From NCBI GenBank assembly GCA_036897625.1, contig JAYMTA010001270.1:1-20837 (forward strand): DNA of 20,837 bases, written 5' to 3'. The position numbers and the translations under genes were made by a program. Positions 1-8,093 of this stretch are shown here, piece by piece. The first letter of the stretch is position 1; the number at the start of each line of letters is the position of its first letter. Source of the DNA: Pelargonium cotyledonis. Its lineage: Eukaryota; Streptophyta; Magnoliopsida; Geraniales; Geraniaceae. The notes beneath the pieces are model-generated. The model worked only from the letters and a program-made list of their open reading frames with translations. It was not told where the DNA came from and made no database searches.

Positions 1-120
1 CCGGCGGTTATATTGTATTTCCGGTGACTCTTTGATGATTCCGACGATAATATGATTTTTCTGGCGAAATTTTGAATTTTTTGACAAATCAATGAGTTTT
101 CCGGCGAATCAATGGTGAAC
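1..120. repeat. Degenerate 20-bp tandem repeat (minisatellite-like), cut by window edge
   Basis: Six consecutive 20-bp units fill the first 120 bases exactly. Units start at 1, 21, 41, 61, 81 and 101 with CCGGCG, CCGGTG, CCGACG, CTGGCG, TTGACA and CCGGCG, and most end in a T-rich stretch (unit 6 does not). The consensus is roughly CCGGCGAAT followed by A/T-rich sequence. Units are well diverged, so the array is old, and it may extend left of the window. Confidence 0.65.
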
Positions 121-363
121 ACGAAAGGTACAATGAAGGATAATTTGGGTATTTAAAAAAAAAATTGATCATGTGCTAGTCATATGTCTTATTTATTAAA
201 ATATTAAGTTAATTTTAACAAAAATTTTGAATGAATAAATAATTGGTATAATTCAATTACCTAATGATTAATTACAACACTTTAGAGTTATAAGGGTTAA
301 AAAGTGTCATTGTCCCATTACTTATATCCAGTGTCTTAGACACTATGGATAGCACAGAACACA
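121..363 (+). other. 5' flank of the PPR gene
   Basis: AT-rich sequence with no gene. A perfect 15-nt inverted repeat (AGTGTCT-T-AGACACT, 330-344) lies about 20 bp before the ATG at 364. No convincing TATA box or other regulatory site can be assigned. Confidence 0.5.
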
Positions 364-2361
364 ATGAGCACAACCGCCACCACAAATCTCCAACCAAAAA
401 GCCTCTCAACGGAGTTCGCATCTGCAACTACCACCAACCTCTCCCAGAAGACTCTCCTTAGCATCCTCCACTCCAAATGCAGCCATTCACCTCAGCGTCT
501 CAAGCAAGCCCATGCCTTCGTCTTACGGACCGGCCACTTTCACGACCACTACGTCGCCGGAACCTTGCTCAAATACTATGCCAATCGCCATTTCTTCCCC
601 TTGAATTCCACCTTCAAGCTCTTCAATTCTGTGCCCAGACCCAACGTCTTCGTCTGGAACACCATGATCAAATCTTGCCTTGTCAACAACGAGCCGTGGA
701 GGGCTGTTTGCTTGTATTTTGACATGGTGGCTCTGGATTCTTTGCCCAACAAGTTCACGATCCCGACGGTGTTCAAGGCTTGTTCCGAAGTGGGAGCGAA
801 GATGGAAGGACTTCAGGTTCATGGCCAGGCGGTGAAACTGGGGCTGTGCGGAGATGAGCATTTAAAGAGTTCTGGGATTCAGATGTATGTGACATTTGGG
901 TTTGTGGGTGAGGCTCAGAGGATGCTTGATGATGGTGGGAAAGCTGATGTTGTGTGTTGTAATGCTATGATCGGTGGGTACTTGAAATGTGGGGATGTTG
1001 ATGCTGCTGCCAAGCTGTTTGAGGAAATGCCTAAGAGAAATGTTGGGTCTTGGAATGCCATGATCAGTGGTTTTGCTAGGTGCGGGAAGATTGACATTGC
1101 AAGGAAGATGTTCGACGAAATGGGTGAAAGAGATGAAATATCGTGGAGCGCCATGGTTGATGGGTATGTCAAAAGTGGGTGCTTTCAAGAGGCTTTGGAG
1201 GTCTTCCGTTTGATGCAGGCCGAGCAAATTGGGCCAAGGAAATTTATCCTCTCGAGTGTACTTGCTGCGTGTGCCAATGTGGGGGCTCTCGATCAAGGTC
1301 TGTGGATTCATGCATATGCGAGGAGAAATTCAATTCAGGTGGATGCAGTGTTAGGGGCTGCATTGGTGGATATGTATGCCAAATGCGGGCGTCTTGACAA
1401 GGCATGGGAGGTTTTTGAAAATGTTAAAGATAAACAAGTTTTCACTTGGAATGCCATGATAGGGGGGCTCGCTATGCACGGCCGGGCAGAGGATGCTCTT
1501 GAGCTTTTTGAGAAGATGCAGAGGGAAAAGATGAAGCCGAATGGAATCACATTTGTGTGTGCTCTAAATGCTTGTGCTCATGCAGGTTGGGTTGAAGAAG
1601 GACTGGTGATTTTTGATTCCATGAAAAATGCGCATTACATGGAACCCGAGGTAGAGCACTATGGGTGTGTGGTTGATCTTCTTGGGAGGGCAGGGCTCTT
1701 ATCTGAGGCAGAGGAAGTTATAAAATTAATGCCAGTCCAACCCAATGCAGCTGTATGGGGAGCACTCTTAGGTGCTTGCAGGATACATGAAAATGTCGAG
1801 TTGGGTGACAAAGTAGGGAAAATTTTGCTTGAGCTAGAACCACAGAACAGCGGCCGTTATGCATTATTATCAAACATTCATGCAAAGGCAGGGAGATGGG
1901 ATGATGTTGCAAAGGTGAGGAAACTAATGAAGGAAAGAGGAGTAAAAACAAAACCAGGAATCAGCATGATTGATTTGGATGGTGCGGTTCACAAATTTCA
2001 AATGGGTGATGGATCACATCCACAAATGAAAGAAATCTATTCCATGGTTGGGAGGGTTCTTGAGAAGCTGCAGATGGAAGGTTATTCACCAAATAGCTCA
2101 CAGGTTTTGTTTGATATTGAAGAGGAGGAGAAGGAAACTGCACTTCAGCACCATAGTGAAAAGCTTGCAATTGCTTTTGGAATTCTCAACACACCACCAG
2201 GGACAACCATCCGGATCCTTAAGAACCTAAGGGTATGTGAGGACTGCCATTCTGCCAGCAAACTTATTTCCCAAGTATATAACAGAGAAATAATTGTCAG
2301 AGACCGTGTTCGCTACCATCATTTCAAAAATGGTAAATGTTCTTGCAAGGATTTTTGGTAA
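364..2361 (+). CDS. PLS-class pentatricopeptide repeat protein with E/E+/DYW domain
   Basis: Intronless 665-codon gene. Family knowledge: PLS-DYW PPR proteins bind one organellar RNA through tandem 31-36 residue repeats, and the DYW domain deaminates a specific C to U in mitochondria or plastids. Visible features: a Ser/Thr-rich, acid-poor N terminus that could be an organelle-targeting peptide; repeats with VFVWNTMI, VVCCNAMIGGY, VGSWNAMISGF, EISWSAMVDGY and VFTWNAMIGGL signatures; an E region ending in the PG box (PGISMIDL, about residue 531); then a DYW domain with the HSE catalytic motif (H597, E599) and the zinc motif CEDCH (C625, C628, H629). It ends in CSCKDFW, so the terminal tripeptide is DFW rather than DYW. 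The length is normal and there is no frameshift. I cannot name the exact orthologue or editing site, or say which organelle it enters. Confidence 0.95.
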   Translation: MSTTATTNLQPKSLSTEFASATTTNLSQKTLLSILHSKCSHSPQRLKQAHAFVLRTGHFHDHYVAGTLLKYYANRHFFPLNSTFKLFNSVPRPNVFVWNTMIKSCLVNNEPWRAVCLYFDMVALDSLPNKFTIPTVFKACSEVGAKMEGLQVHGQAVKLGLCGDEHLKSSGIQMYVTFGFVGEAQRMLDDGGKADVVCCNAMIGGYLKCGDVDAAAKLFEEMPKRNVGSWNAMISGFARCGKIDIARKMFDEMGERDEISWSAMVDGYVKSGCFQEALEVFRLMQAEQIGPRKFILSSVLAACANVGALDQGLWIHAYARRNSIQVDAVLGAALVDMYAKCGRLDKAWEVFENVKDKQVFTWNAMIGGLAMHGRAEDALELFEKMQREKMKPNGITFVCALNACAHAGWVEEGLVIFDSMKNAHYMEPEVEHYGCVVDLLGRAGLLSEAEEVIKLMPVQPNAAVWGALLGACRIHENVELGDKVGKILLELEPQNSGRYALLSNIHAKAGRWDDVAKVRKLMKERGVKTKPGISMIDLDGAVHKFQMGDGSHPQMKEIYSMVGRVLEKLQMEGYSPNSSQVLFDIEEEEKETALQHHSEKLAIAFGILNTPPGTTIRILKNLRVCEDCHSASKLISQVYNREIIVRDRVRYHHFKNGKCSCKDFW

Positions 2362-3839
2362 GTTTGAAAAACACAACCTTCCCAAATCCCAAGCAAATGC
2401 TAAAGGTCTCTGAAAATTGTAGCTTTGTATCCTAAATTTGTAATACTAGACAACTAATGGATTTTGCATCCAGAGTAAAAGGTCCTCATTATAATCTTTT
2501 GCGATCCAACATGAAAATTAGTTTACCCATATAGCAATCTATCTGCATGATGGAATTAGCCTTTGATAATTGTTTAGAACAAGTTTCTTAAACAGCCATA
2601 TGTAGAGAGCCGTATATGTATCTGTATATAGGTGCAAACTGTTATATATAAAAGAATTGAACCTCGCATTCCTCATTCCTTGTCTCATTTTCCATCATAT
2701 GTGTAAGTTGTAACACAAGTCTTGCATTAGAAGCTAGGAACAGTAATGGATTAGTGATATTTCAATATAGCTCGATGTAGCTTCTAATTGGAGAATTGAG
2801 CTGTAATGCACCTCAAACATTGCTGGGTTGTTCTCAAGATAAGATACAATCCAAGTAATGATGGATAAGGGGAAACAAACAATGAAAGTTGTTTAACAAT
2901 GGTGGAGGGTTTACTTATTATATATATATATTAAAGTTGAATTATTATTCATTCATCATGTAATCACACTGAATGGAGCTTGGTGACATCTAATCACCTT
3001 TGAATTATGATTAATTAAACATCTTGGCGAGGGGAGGGAGATGGAATCTTTCTCTGTTGAAGGTGGACAGATTTCTTCTCACATTGAGAAATCTTTCTCA
3101 TTTTAATTGCATTACTCTTTTATTATGAACTTATGTCACTATTTCTCAATATATATTCTCCTTTTTTTCAGAACTTCTGAGTCCTTGTGATTATAGGTAT
3201 TATAAAGCTGCGGAATATGTAAAAACTCAAAAATGGTGAATTTCTTATGTGAATATGTGATTCCTTTCCTGCTGAGTGAATGAATCTTTTGCGGTTAATG
3301 ATGAAGAGAAACTGTTGAAAAGTTCATTTCCAGAATAGGTAAATATATGTGAAGTTGTTAACGTAATGCAGATCTGAATTACTTAAGATATGAAGGATGT
3401 GGATTGCTAGTTCTCTCTTCCATTCACCTATTAAATATCTACTGTGAAAAATATGCGCACACACACATTAAATTACGTACAGAAATTCCTTGAAAGTTTG
3501 GCAGAGTTTCTGATCTGAATTATTTAATAGATGATATAATAAATTAAGTACTTTCAGTTTTCATCCTCATCTGAATTGCACTGATAGTGTACACATGCAA
3601 CAAGCCAAACCAGCCATGGATTTACTTTTTATTCTTATAAGCTGTCAACACAGATGTGTTGGGCAGAGCTAGAAACCATGCAACCATGACTTTTAATAAC
3701 ACTATTCACAAAACATAGACATGCATCACAGTATAGTAGGTTCATGTCTATTATTTAGTTGCTGATACCAAACCAGTTCCATGCACTTTCATCACACACA
3801 CCACACATATATTTGCTTAAGATTTTTGTTGAGAACATG
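2362..3839. other. Intergenic region between PPR gene and peptide cluster
   Basis: AT-rich sequence holding the 3' UTR of the PPR gene and then the 3' flank of the minus-strand peptide gene. It contains a short TA microsatellite (around 2920-2932) and a short CA run (around 3459-3468). I see no credible ORF, RNA gene or mobile element. Confidence 0.6.
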
Positions 3840-4205
3840 TCAATTACAACCCTTAGTAGTATGGGTTGGATGACAATCAGTTGGATAAATTCGGTGAGTC
3901 TCAGTTGAGGATCTCGAAGGATTGCCATAAGCTTCATAACTGTCATTCTTTTCGCCTTCACTTTTGTTACTACTATCACTGGTTTTGTTATCATTGTTAG
4001 CAACAACTGTTGGCACTGAAACAGTTTTAGGATTCCTGTAAGTAGCTGACTTTCCAGAGCCGGCATTTGGGTTAGCATCAGTTGCACCATTACGGACTTG
4101 CTCTAGTTTTCGGACCCTCTTCTGTAAAATAACTCTTGCTGCATCACCTTAAAGGGACTCTAGTACTAATCCTACAACAAAGAGAAGAACAAGTACTGTC
4201 TTCAT
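3840..4205 (-). pseudogene. Small secreted-peptide family, copy 1, with premature stop in the signal peptide
   Basis: Read on the minus strand from the ATG at 4205-4203, this is a 121-codon frame ending in TGA (3842-3840). It begins MKTVLVLLFVVGLVLESL, a clear signal-peptide core, then meets an in-frame TAA at codon 19 (4151-4149). Beyond it the frame stays open for over 100 codons and keeps the family hallmarks: Asn-x-Ser sites (NKS, NDS), AYGNPSRSSTETHRIY at about residues 92-107, and two C-terminal cysteines (C111, C120). The stop aligns with a Gln in copy 2 (FQAD versus L*GD), which fits a single CAA to TAA change. Downstream of the stop there is no Met to restart a secreted product. The rest of the gene is intact, so the lesion looks recent. 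A sequencing error or allele-specific stop is also possible. Confidence 0.75.
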
Positions 4206-4212
4206 AATTGAC

Positions 4213-4308
4213 CTGCATCCAGAATCATAAATTAGGAGCATTACTTGATTTATAGAAAATGTTCAATGTACCCAAAGGAACTAATTTTAGAAAATTCTCC
4301 AGACATAC
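4213..4308 (-). other. 5'-UTR intron of peptide copy 1
   Basis: On the minus strand the donor is AAG/GTATGT at 4308 and the acceptor is GATGCAG/GTC at 4213, seven bases before the ATG. Length 96 bp. The same position and style of intron occurs in both paralogues. Confidence 0.65.
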
Positions 4309-4361
4309 CTTATTTTCTTCTTTGAAGCTTATCTGACAGATCTTGTTAGATAATTGCAAGA

Positions 4362-4523
4362 GAATTTATAGAAAGTATCTTAATCATTATGATTAGTGGG
4401 ATGACATGATTTCTAATTGTGGCAGTGTCTAGTAGAGAAATTATGATTGTTTGGTCTCATCAGGGAGGCATTTACATGTACAGCTCCTTGGCCTTGGAAG
4501 TGGGCACGAAAGCAGTAATTATG
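4362..4523 (-). promoter_or_regulatory. Promoter of peptide copy 1 (TATA box plus conserved blocks)
   Basis: A minus-strand TATA box CTATAAATTC lies at 4362-4371. Just upstream is the conserved block read on the plus strand as TAATCATTATGATTAGTGGG (4381-4400). A second shared block containing CACGAAAG and AGTAATTATG ends at 4523. All three elements recur, in order, before copies 2 and 3. Confidence 0.6.
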
Positions 4524-5445
4524 TTTCGAAGGTAAAATCAATGGAAGATTTCAGTAATGCTGTGAGCATTACTTTTTCTTTTAACGCTAATGCTTGATTA
4601 TGTATCCATTATTAGAAGTACTAGTTTCAATAAGCAAGTGCTGCTCCAAGGACACTGTAACTATGTCAATGCTTGATTCTGTACTGTGCCCATTATAAGG
4701 CTCAGTATAGTAAGACTTTCAGTGAGTGCTTTTGTCTATTAGAGATGCAGTAAAACAAGAATGGTCCTGTAAATGTGGCCTCGAGCCAAGATCCTCCTGG
4801 GGGCTATTTTAGGATAAATATGCAGGACATGGAGGCCATACTACCATGACAATGCACAAACACTTGGAAATACCTAAACAATACACATCCTCAGCTTCTG
4901 GTACGTACGCATGCAACTGTACCCGCCTTTTCTTGAGCTGGAATTCTTGTATATAAACATGACGAGTTTGGTTCATGACCAAGAAGGATTATAATGTGTT
5001 CCATACCTGTCCATTTTCTAGTATATTGTCTGTTAAGGTTCTTGTTACTGGCCATATCAATGACTTAATTTGTTATCATCTTTATTGATTTTTGGTCACT
5101 AAGTCTGACCTGGAGTACTCAGATCATTCCTTATTTAAGTTTGATTGTGTTTCCATTGTAGGACTTGGCAAGCACAGAGTATAGCCATAGGAGATTGATC
5201 ATTAATGATGGGAGCTGAAATTAATGGCGTTCTTCAAGATTCTTCAAGTTTAATGACATTCAGATGGATTTAAACAACATCAACTTACATAACTGGTATA
5301 CACATCCAAGCCACAGGTATATATGCATCTAGTACTTAATTGTTTCAAGACTCAAGAACAAATATATAGCAAACTATGTTTTTGTTCTAGTTATATGATA
5401 CAAACTAAACAAGCTAGAAACTTGGCATCTTTGTTTATAAACAGA
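4524..5445. other. Spacer between peptide copies 1 and 2
   Basis: No gene seen. Distal upstream sequence of copy 1, then the 3' flank of copy 2. The sequence is AT-rich without clear repeats. Confidence 0.5.
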
Positions 5446-5781
5446 TCAGCATGCTCTTCCACTTCCAGGCCGGCAATCATTTGAATAAGCACGGTGGGTC
5501 TCTGTCGATGATCCAGATGGATTGGGATAAGTTCCATCGTTGTCATTCTTACCAGTATCTTCACCATCGTTTCCACTACCAGCAGTGCTTTTGCTCTCAT
5601 TATCAGGATGAGATGCAGAAGCTGATGTACCGTTCTGATCGTTTAGCTTACCATTATTAGATGATAGTTGATAACTAGTTTTTCCTTTATTCACCTCCAC
5701 CAAAACAAACCTTCTTCCATCTGCTTGAAAGCATGCCAGGGCTGTTCCTAGAATGAAAACAACTACAAGTACTGTCCCCAT
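5446..5781 (-). CDS. Small secreted protein, C-terminal NPSGSSTETHR motif, copy 2
   Basis: An intact 111-residue protein from the ATG at 5781. A TTG two codons upstream would only extend it by two residues. I do not recognise the family. The N terminus, MGTVLVVVFILGTALACFQA, is an uninterrupted hydrophobic signal peptide. The middle is rich in Ser, Asn, Asp and Gly with N-glycosylation sequons (NGT, NES). The C terminus carries TYPNPSGSSTETHRAY (motif N87-R97), followed by DC (C103) and a final Cys (C111). The protein is expected to be secreted and may be processed to a C-terminal peptide, possibly closed by one disulfide. This is inference from layout. Its neighbours on both sides are same-strand paralogues. 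Confidence 0.8.
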   Translation of the reverse strand: MGTVLVVVFILGTALACFQADGRRFVLVEVNKGKTSYQLSSNNGKLNDQNGTSASASHPDNESKSTAGSGNDGEDTGKNDNDGTYPNPSGSSTETHRAYSNDCRPGSGRAC

Positions 5782-5788
5782 GATCAAC

Positions 5789-5871
5789 CTGCAATAAGAA
5801 TTCAGACATACAAGTTTTGGAAGTTACAAAATAAGAATTGTACTCTGATGAACTCAACAATGATGACTTAC
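5789..5871 (-). other. 5'-UTR intron of peptide copy 2
   Basis: On the minus strand the donor is AAGG/GTAAGT at 5871 and the acceptor is TTATTGCAG/GTTG at 5789, seven bases before the ATG. Length 83 bp. Confidence 0.65.
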
Positions 5872-5926
5872 CCTTATCAAGATTTGAAAAAAGTGACAAT
5901 ATTATATTGGACTCAAGATAGAGATC

Positions 5927-6103
5927 AAATTTATAGGAGAACTCCCTTTTCTTAATCATGGTTAGTAGGAATGAAAAATCCTAAATGATGCCATTAAGAG
6001 TACAAAGCGTAGTGGAGTAATGAGTAATCACAATTACCTGGCCTTATTGGGAGTGCTAGCTTATGCAGTCTGCACGCAAGTGGCCACGAAAGTAGTAATT
6101 ATG
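5927..6103 (-). promoter_or_regulatory. Promoter of peptide copy 2
   Basis: The TATA box CTATAAATTT (minus strand) is at 5927-5936. The shared block, plus-strand CTTAATCATGGTTAGTAGGA, is at 5951-5970. The distal block GGCCACGAAAGTAGTAATTATG falls within 6077-6103. Spacing from TATA to distal block is about 140 bp, against about 125 bp in copy 1 and 115 bp in copy 3. Confidence 0.6.
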
Positions 6104-6903
6104 GTTAGAAGAAAGTAAAACCCCCTGAAGTTATTCAATGATGACGGGCGATAATTTACTTCTTTTATGGTAATAAGGATCGACTATATGTGATTCCATT
6201 GATTACTGGTTTGAACAAGTCTGTGCCATCTGATAAGTATAGTTTGGTTGAAGGTATTTGATACATTATCATCTTGAAAATGTCATTTAACATCTACGCA
6301 GATGCTGGGAAGGAACATTTAATTCTGATACAATGACGTTTAGAAGAAAAAGAAAGAGGAGTTAACAGTAATATGCTATCAGAATCGCATGCTGGGAAGT
6401 TCATTGATTTAATGTTGAAGACTGAAGAGGTGAAACGGAAACTGTACATAGACACCACGAGCAAGAAGTGCTTGCATATGCTTCTGTGTTGAAAAAATGC
6501 GGCATCTATTTCTCATAGCATCAACAGAGGTTAGTTCAACAAGTTCATGGCGCGCATATATATGCTTCTGTTTATGAGTTACATCACTGTGGCTTCGCGT
6601 GCCCGGGCATGAAACCACTCCAACAACATTGATCTTCATATGATTACTGCCAAGAATGGCATGTTCATGCTGAGTGCTAGTAGTATTGGTACATACAAAC
6701 CATATATATAGTAGCCAGCTCATGGTTTAACTTTATTTATTTCTATAGTGTTCAACATGAAATGTGCTGGCTACAAGCCAAACACATAATATAACCATTA
6801 AAATTCGCATCTAATTATCCGTTGCGCGAAGAAACCAAACTAGCTAGTACCACACTATTACACACATATGTATTAATCCAATTCCTTGTTCATGACAAGT
6901 TCC
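6104..6903. other. Spacer between peptide copies 2 and 3
   Basis: No supported gene. A 104-codon minus-strand ORF at 6409-6723 has no signal peptide, no recognisable motif and no paralogue in the cluster, so I treat it as chance. Confidence 0.5.
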
Positions 6904-7251
6904 TTAACACTTGGTTTTGGGATTGACACATTCAGTTGTGAAAGTACGATGAGTCTCTGTGGACGAGCCAGAAGGATTTCCATAAGCTCCATAACTGCCA
7001 TTCATTTGATCTTCACTCAGGTTATTGCTGCTGCTACCATCAACAGTTTTGTCACCATTTTTAGCAACAACAGCAGGGACTGAACCAGTAATGGGGTTGC
7101 CATAGCTAGCTGATTTTCCAGATTTACCATCAATATTGTTGACTCCCACAAGGCTCCTAGCTCTCTCTTGTAAACCAAACCTTCCAGCATTAGCTTCAAG
7201 GCACAGTGATAACAATCCCACAATCAAAAATATTACAGTTATGTTCTTCAT
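6904..7251 (-). CDS. Small secreted protein, C-terminal NPSGSSTETHR motif, copy 3
   Basis: An intact 115-residue protein starting MKNITVIFLIVGLLSLCLEA, a standard signal peptide with likely cleavage after the ANA just beyond it (about residue 22). It then has a short basic stretch (GLQERAR), a Gly/Ser/Asn-rich middle with sequons (NLS, NGS) and the family block AYGNPSGSSTETHRTF (motif N92-R102), followed by EC (C108) and a terminal Cys (C115). Copies 1 and 3 are closest: both share a GKSA[S/T]Y-x-NP tract and SVP-[AT]-VVA-x-N in the middle, which copy 2 has lost or replaced. The function is not recognised. A secreted signalling or defence peptide precursor is plausible from architecture, tandem amplification and variable middle, but this is inference. 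Confidence 0.82.
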   Translation of the reverse strand: MKNITVIFLIVGLLSLCLEANAGRFGLQERARSLVGVNNIDGKSGKSASYGNPITGSVPAVVAKNGDKTVDGSSSNNLSEDQMNGSYGAYGNPSGSSTETHRTFTTECVNPKTKC

Positions 7252-7262
7252 GATTGCTTGTC

Positions 7263-7344
7263 CTAAACCAAACCAGCAAAAACAAAAGTATTAGTACAAA
7301 TCAAATGAGCTTACAATTCAAGAAATGCTGGGAAAAATACATAC
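7263..7344 (-). other. 5'-UTR intron of peptide copy 3
   Basis: On the minus strand the donor is CTAG/GTATGT at 7344 and the acceptor is TTTGGTTTAG/GAC at 7263, 11 bases before the ATG. Length 82 bp. Confidence 0.65.
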
Positions 7345-7408
7345 CTAGTTGTCTTTCTTCTTTTGGAGTTTGGAGATATGTGATTGATCTTGTTTGGTAA
7401 CAAGTGTA

Positions 7409-7562
7409 GAATTTATAGAGAAGGTGTGTTAAGGCTTAAATAACTTAATCATGATAATTAGTGGGGAAGGTAAGTTTCTAATCATGGACTAACCACAATG
7501 TCTGTAGTGGACTAACCACAATTTTTTGCTCTTGGAAGTGACAAGAATAGGAAGTAATTATT
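7409..7562 (-). promoter_or_regulatory. Promoter of peptide copy 3
   Basis: The TATA box CTATAAATTC (minus strand) at 7409-7418 is identical to copy 1. The conserved block, plus-strand TTAATCATGATAATTAGTGG, begins at 7445, and the distal block GGAAGTGACAAGAATAGG...AGTAATTA ends at about 7562. Confidence 0.6.
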
Positions 7563-8093
7563 GATTACAGTAAACTGAATGAAATTTTATCAGTAAAAGT
7601 GTGAGCTTTAATAGTTATTTTTGAAAGAAAAAGTATAAAAGTTTGATTATGTTATCATTAGAGGATTCACCAAGCAAATGGTTGTGCAATGGATTCATGT
7701 CATGTCTGAATAATTGATTTATATATTATATTATGTAAACATTTAAAAAAAAAAAAGTGTGCTCCAAAGTTGATAAACAATTGTAGGGGTAGGAGTAGGA
7801 GCTCCTGAGGTTGATGGTGTCAAAGAAAAAGAGTGGTCTCCTCTGAATCTCAATGTGGATAATGTATCAATTATTCACAAAAATAAATTATGAAACCTAC
7901 TCTCCGCCACTTGAAAAACTTTGAAATTGCTTAAACACAATAAATAGATTTCAAAATAAAGACAAATAAACCAAGGGTCAAGCTTTGACTTATATGGATG
8001 ATCCACATAAATTGGAGGATAATTTCGTCAATTCAGTTCCAAATGTAACCAAATCCCCTCCCTCTCTCAGAGTTGAACACACCCACCAAAGCC
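7563..8093 (+). other. Divergent intergenic region and 5' UTR of SOQ1
   Basis: Sits between the minus-strand peptide copy 3 and the plus-strand SOQ1 gene, so it carries upstream sequence for both. It has an A-run near 7744-7755 and a pyrimidine-rich leader (CCCCTCCCTCTCTC, about 8055-8068) just before the SOQ1 start. No TATA box is assigned with confidence. Confidence 0.5.

Noticed and set aside
523..2230. Several shorter ORFs on both strands within the PPR gene
   Set aside because: Frame shadows of the long, motif-rich PPR reading frame.
3755..4090. 111-codon minus-strand ORF overlapping peptide copy 1
   Set aside because: It is in a different frame from the paralogous peptide frame, has no signal peptide, and its sequence is an out-of-frame reading of the conserved block.
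6409..6723. 104-codon ORF between peptide copies 2 and 3 as a gene
   Set aside because: No signal peptide, motif, paralogue or promoter. Composition matches the surrounding noncoding DNA.
3840..7251. Assigning the peptide family to CLE, PSY, CEP or SCOOP peptides
   Set aside because: PSG...HR looks superficially CLE-like but the spacing to His is off by one and the family has a Cys-ending tail. There is no DY sulfation motif for PSY or CEP-type core. SxS within SGSS recalls SCOOP, but that alone is too weak.
8073..8093. Upstream extension of SOQ1 exon 1 (TTG start)
   Set aside because: No ATG there. The ATG at 8094 has a better context and gives the family's MALKL-type N terminus.
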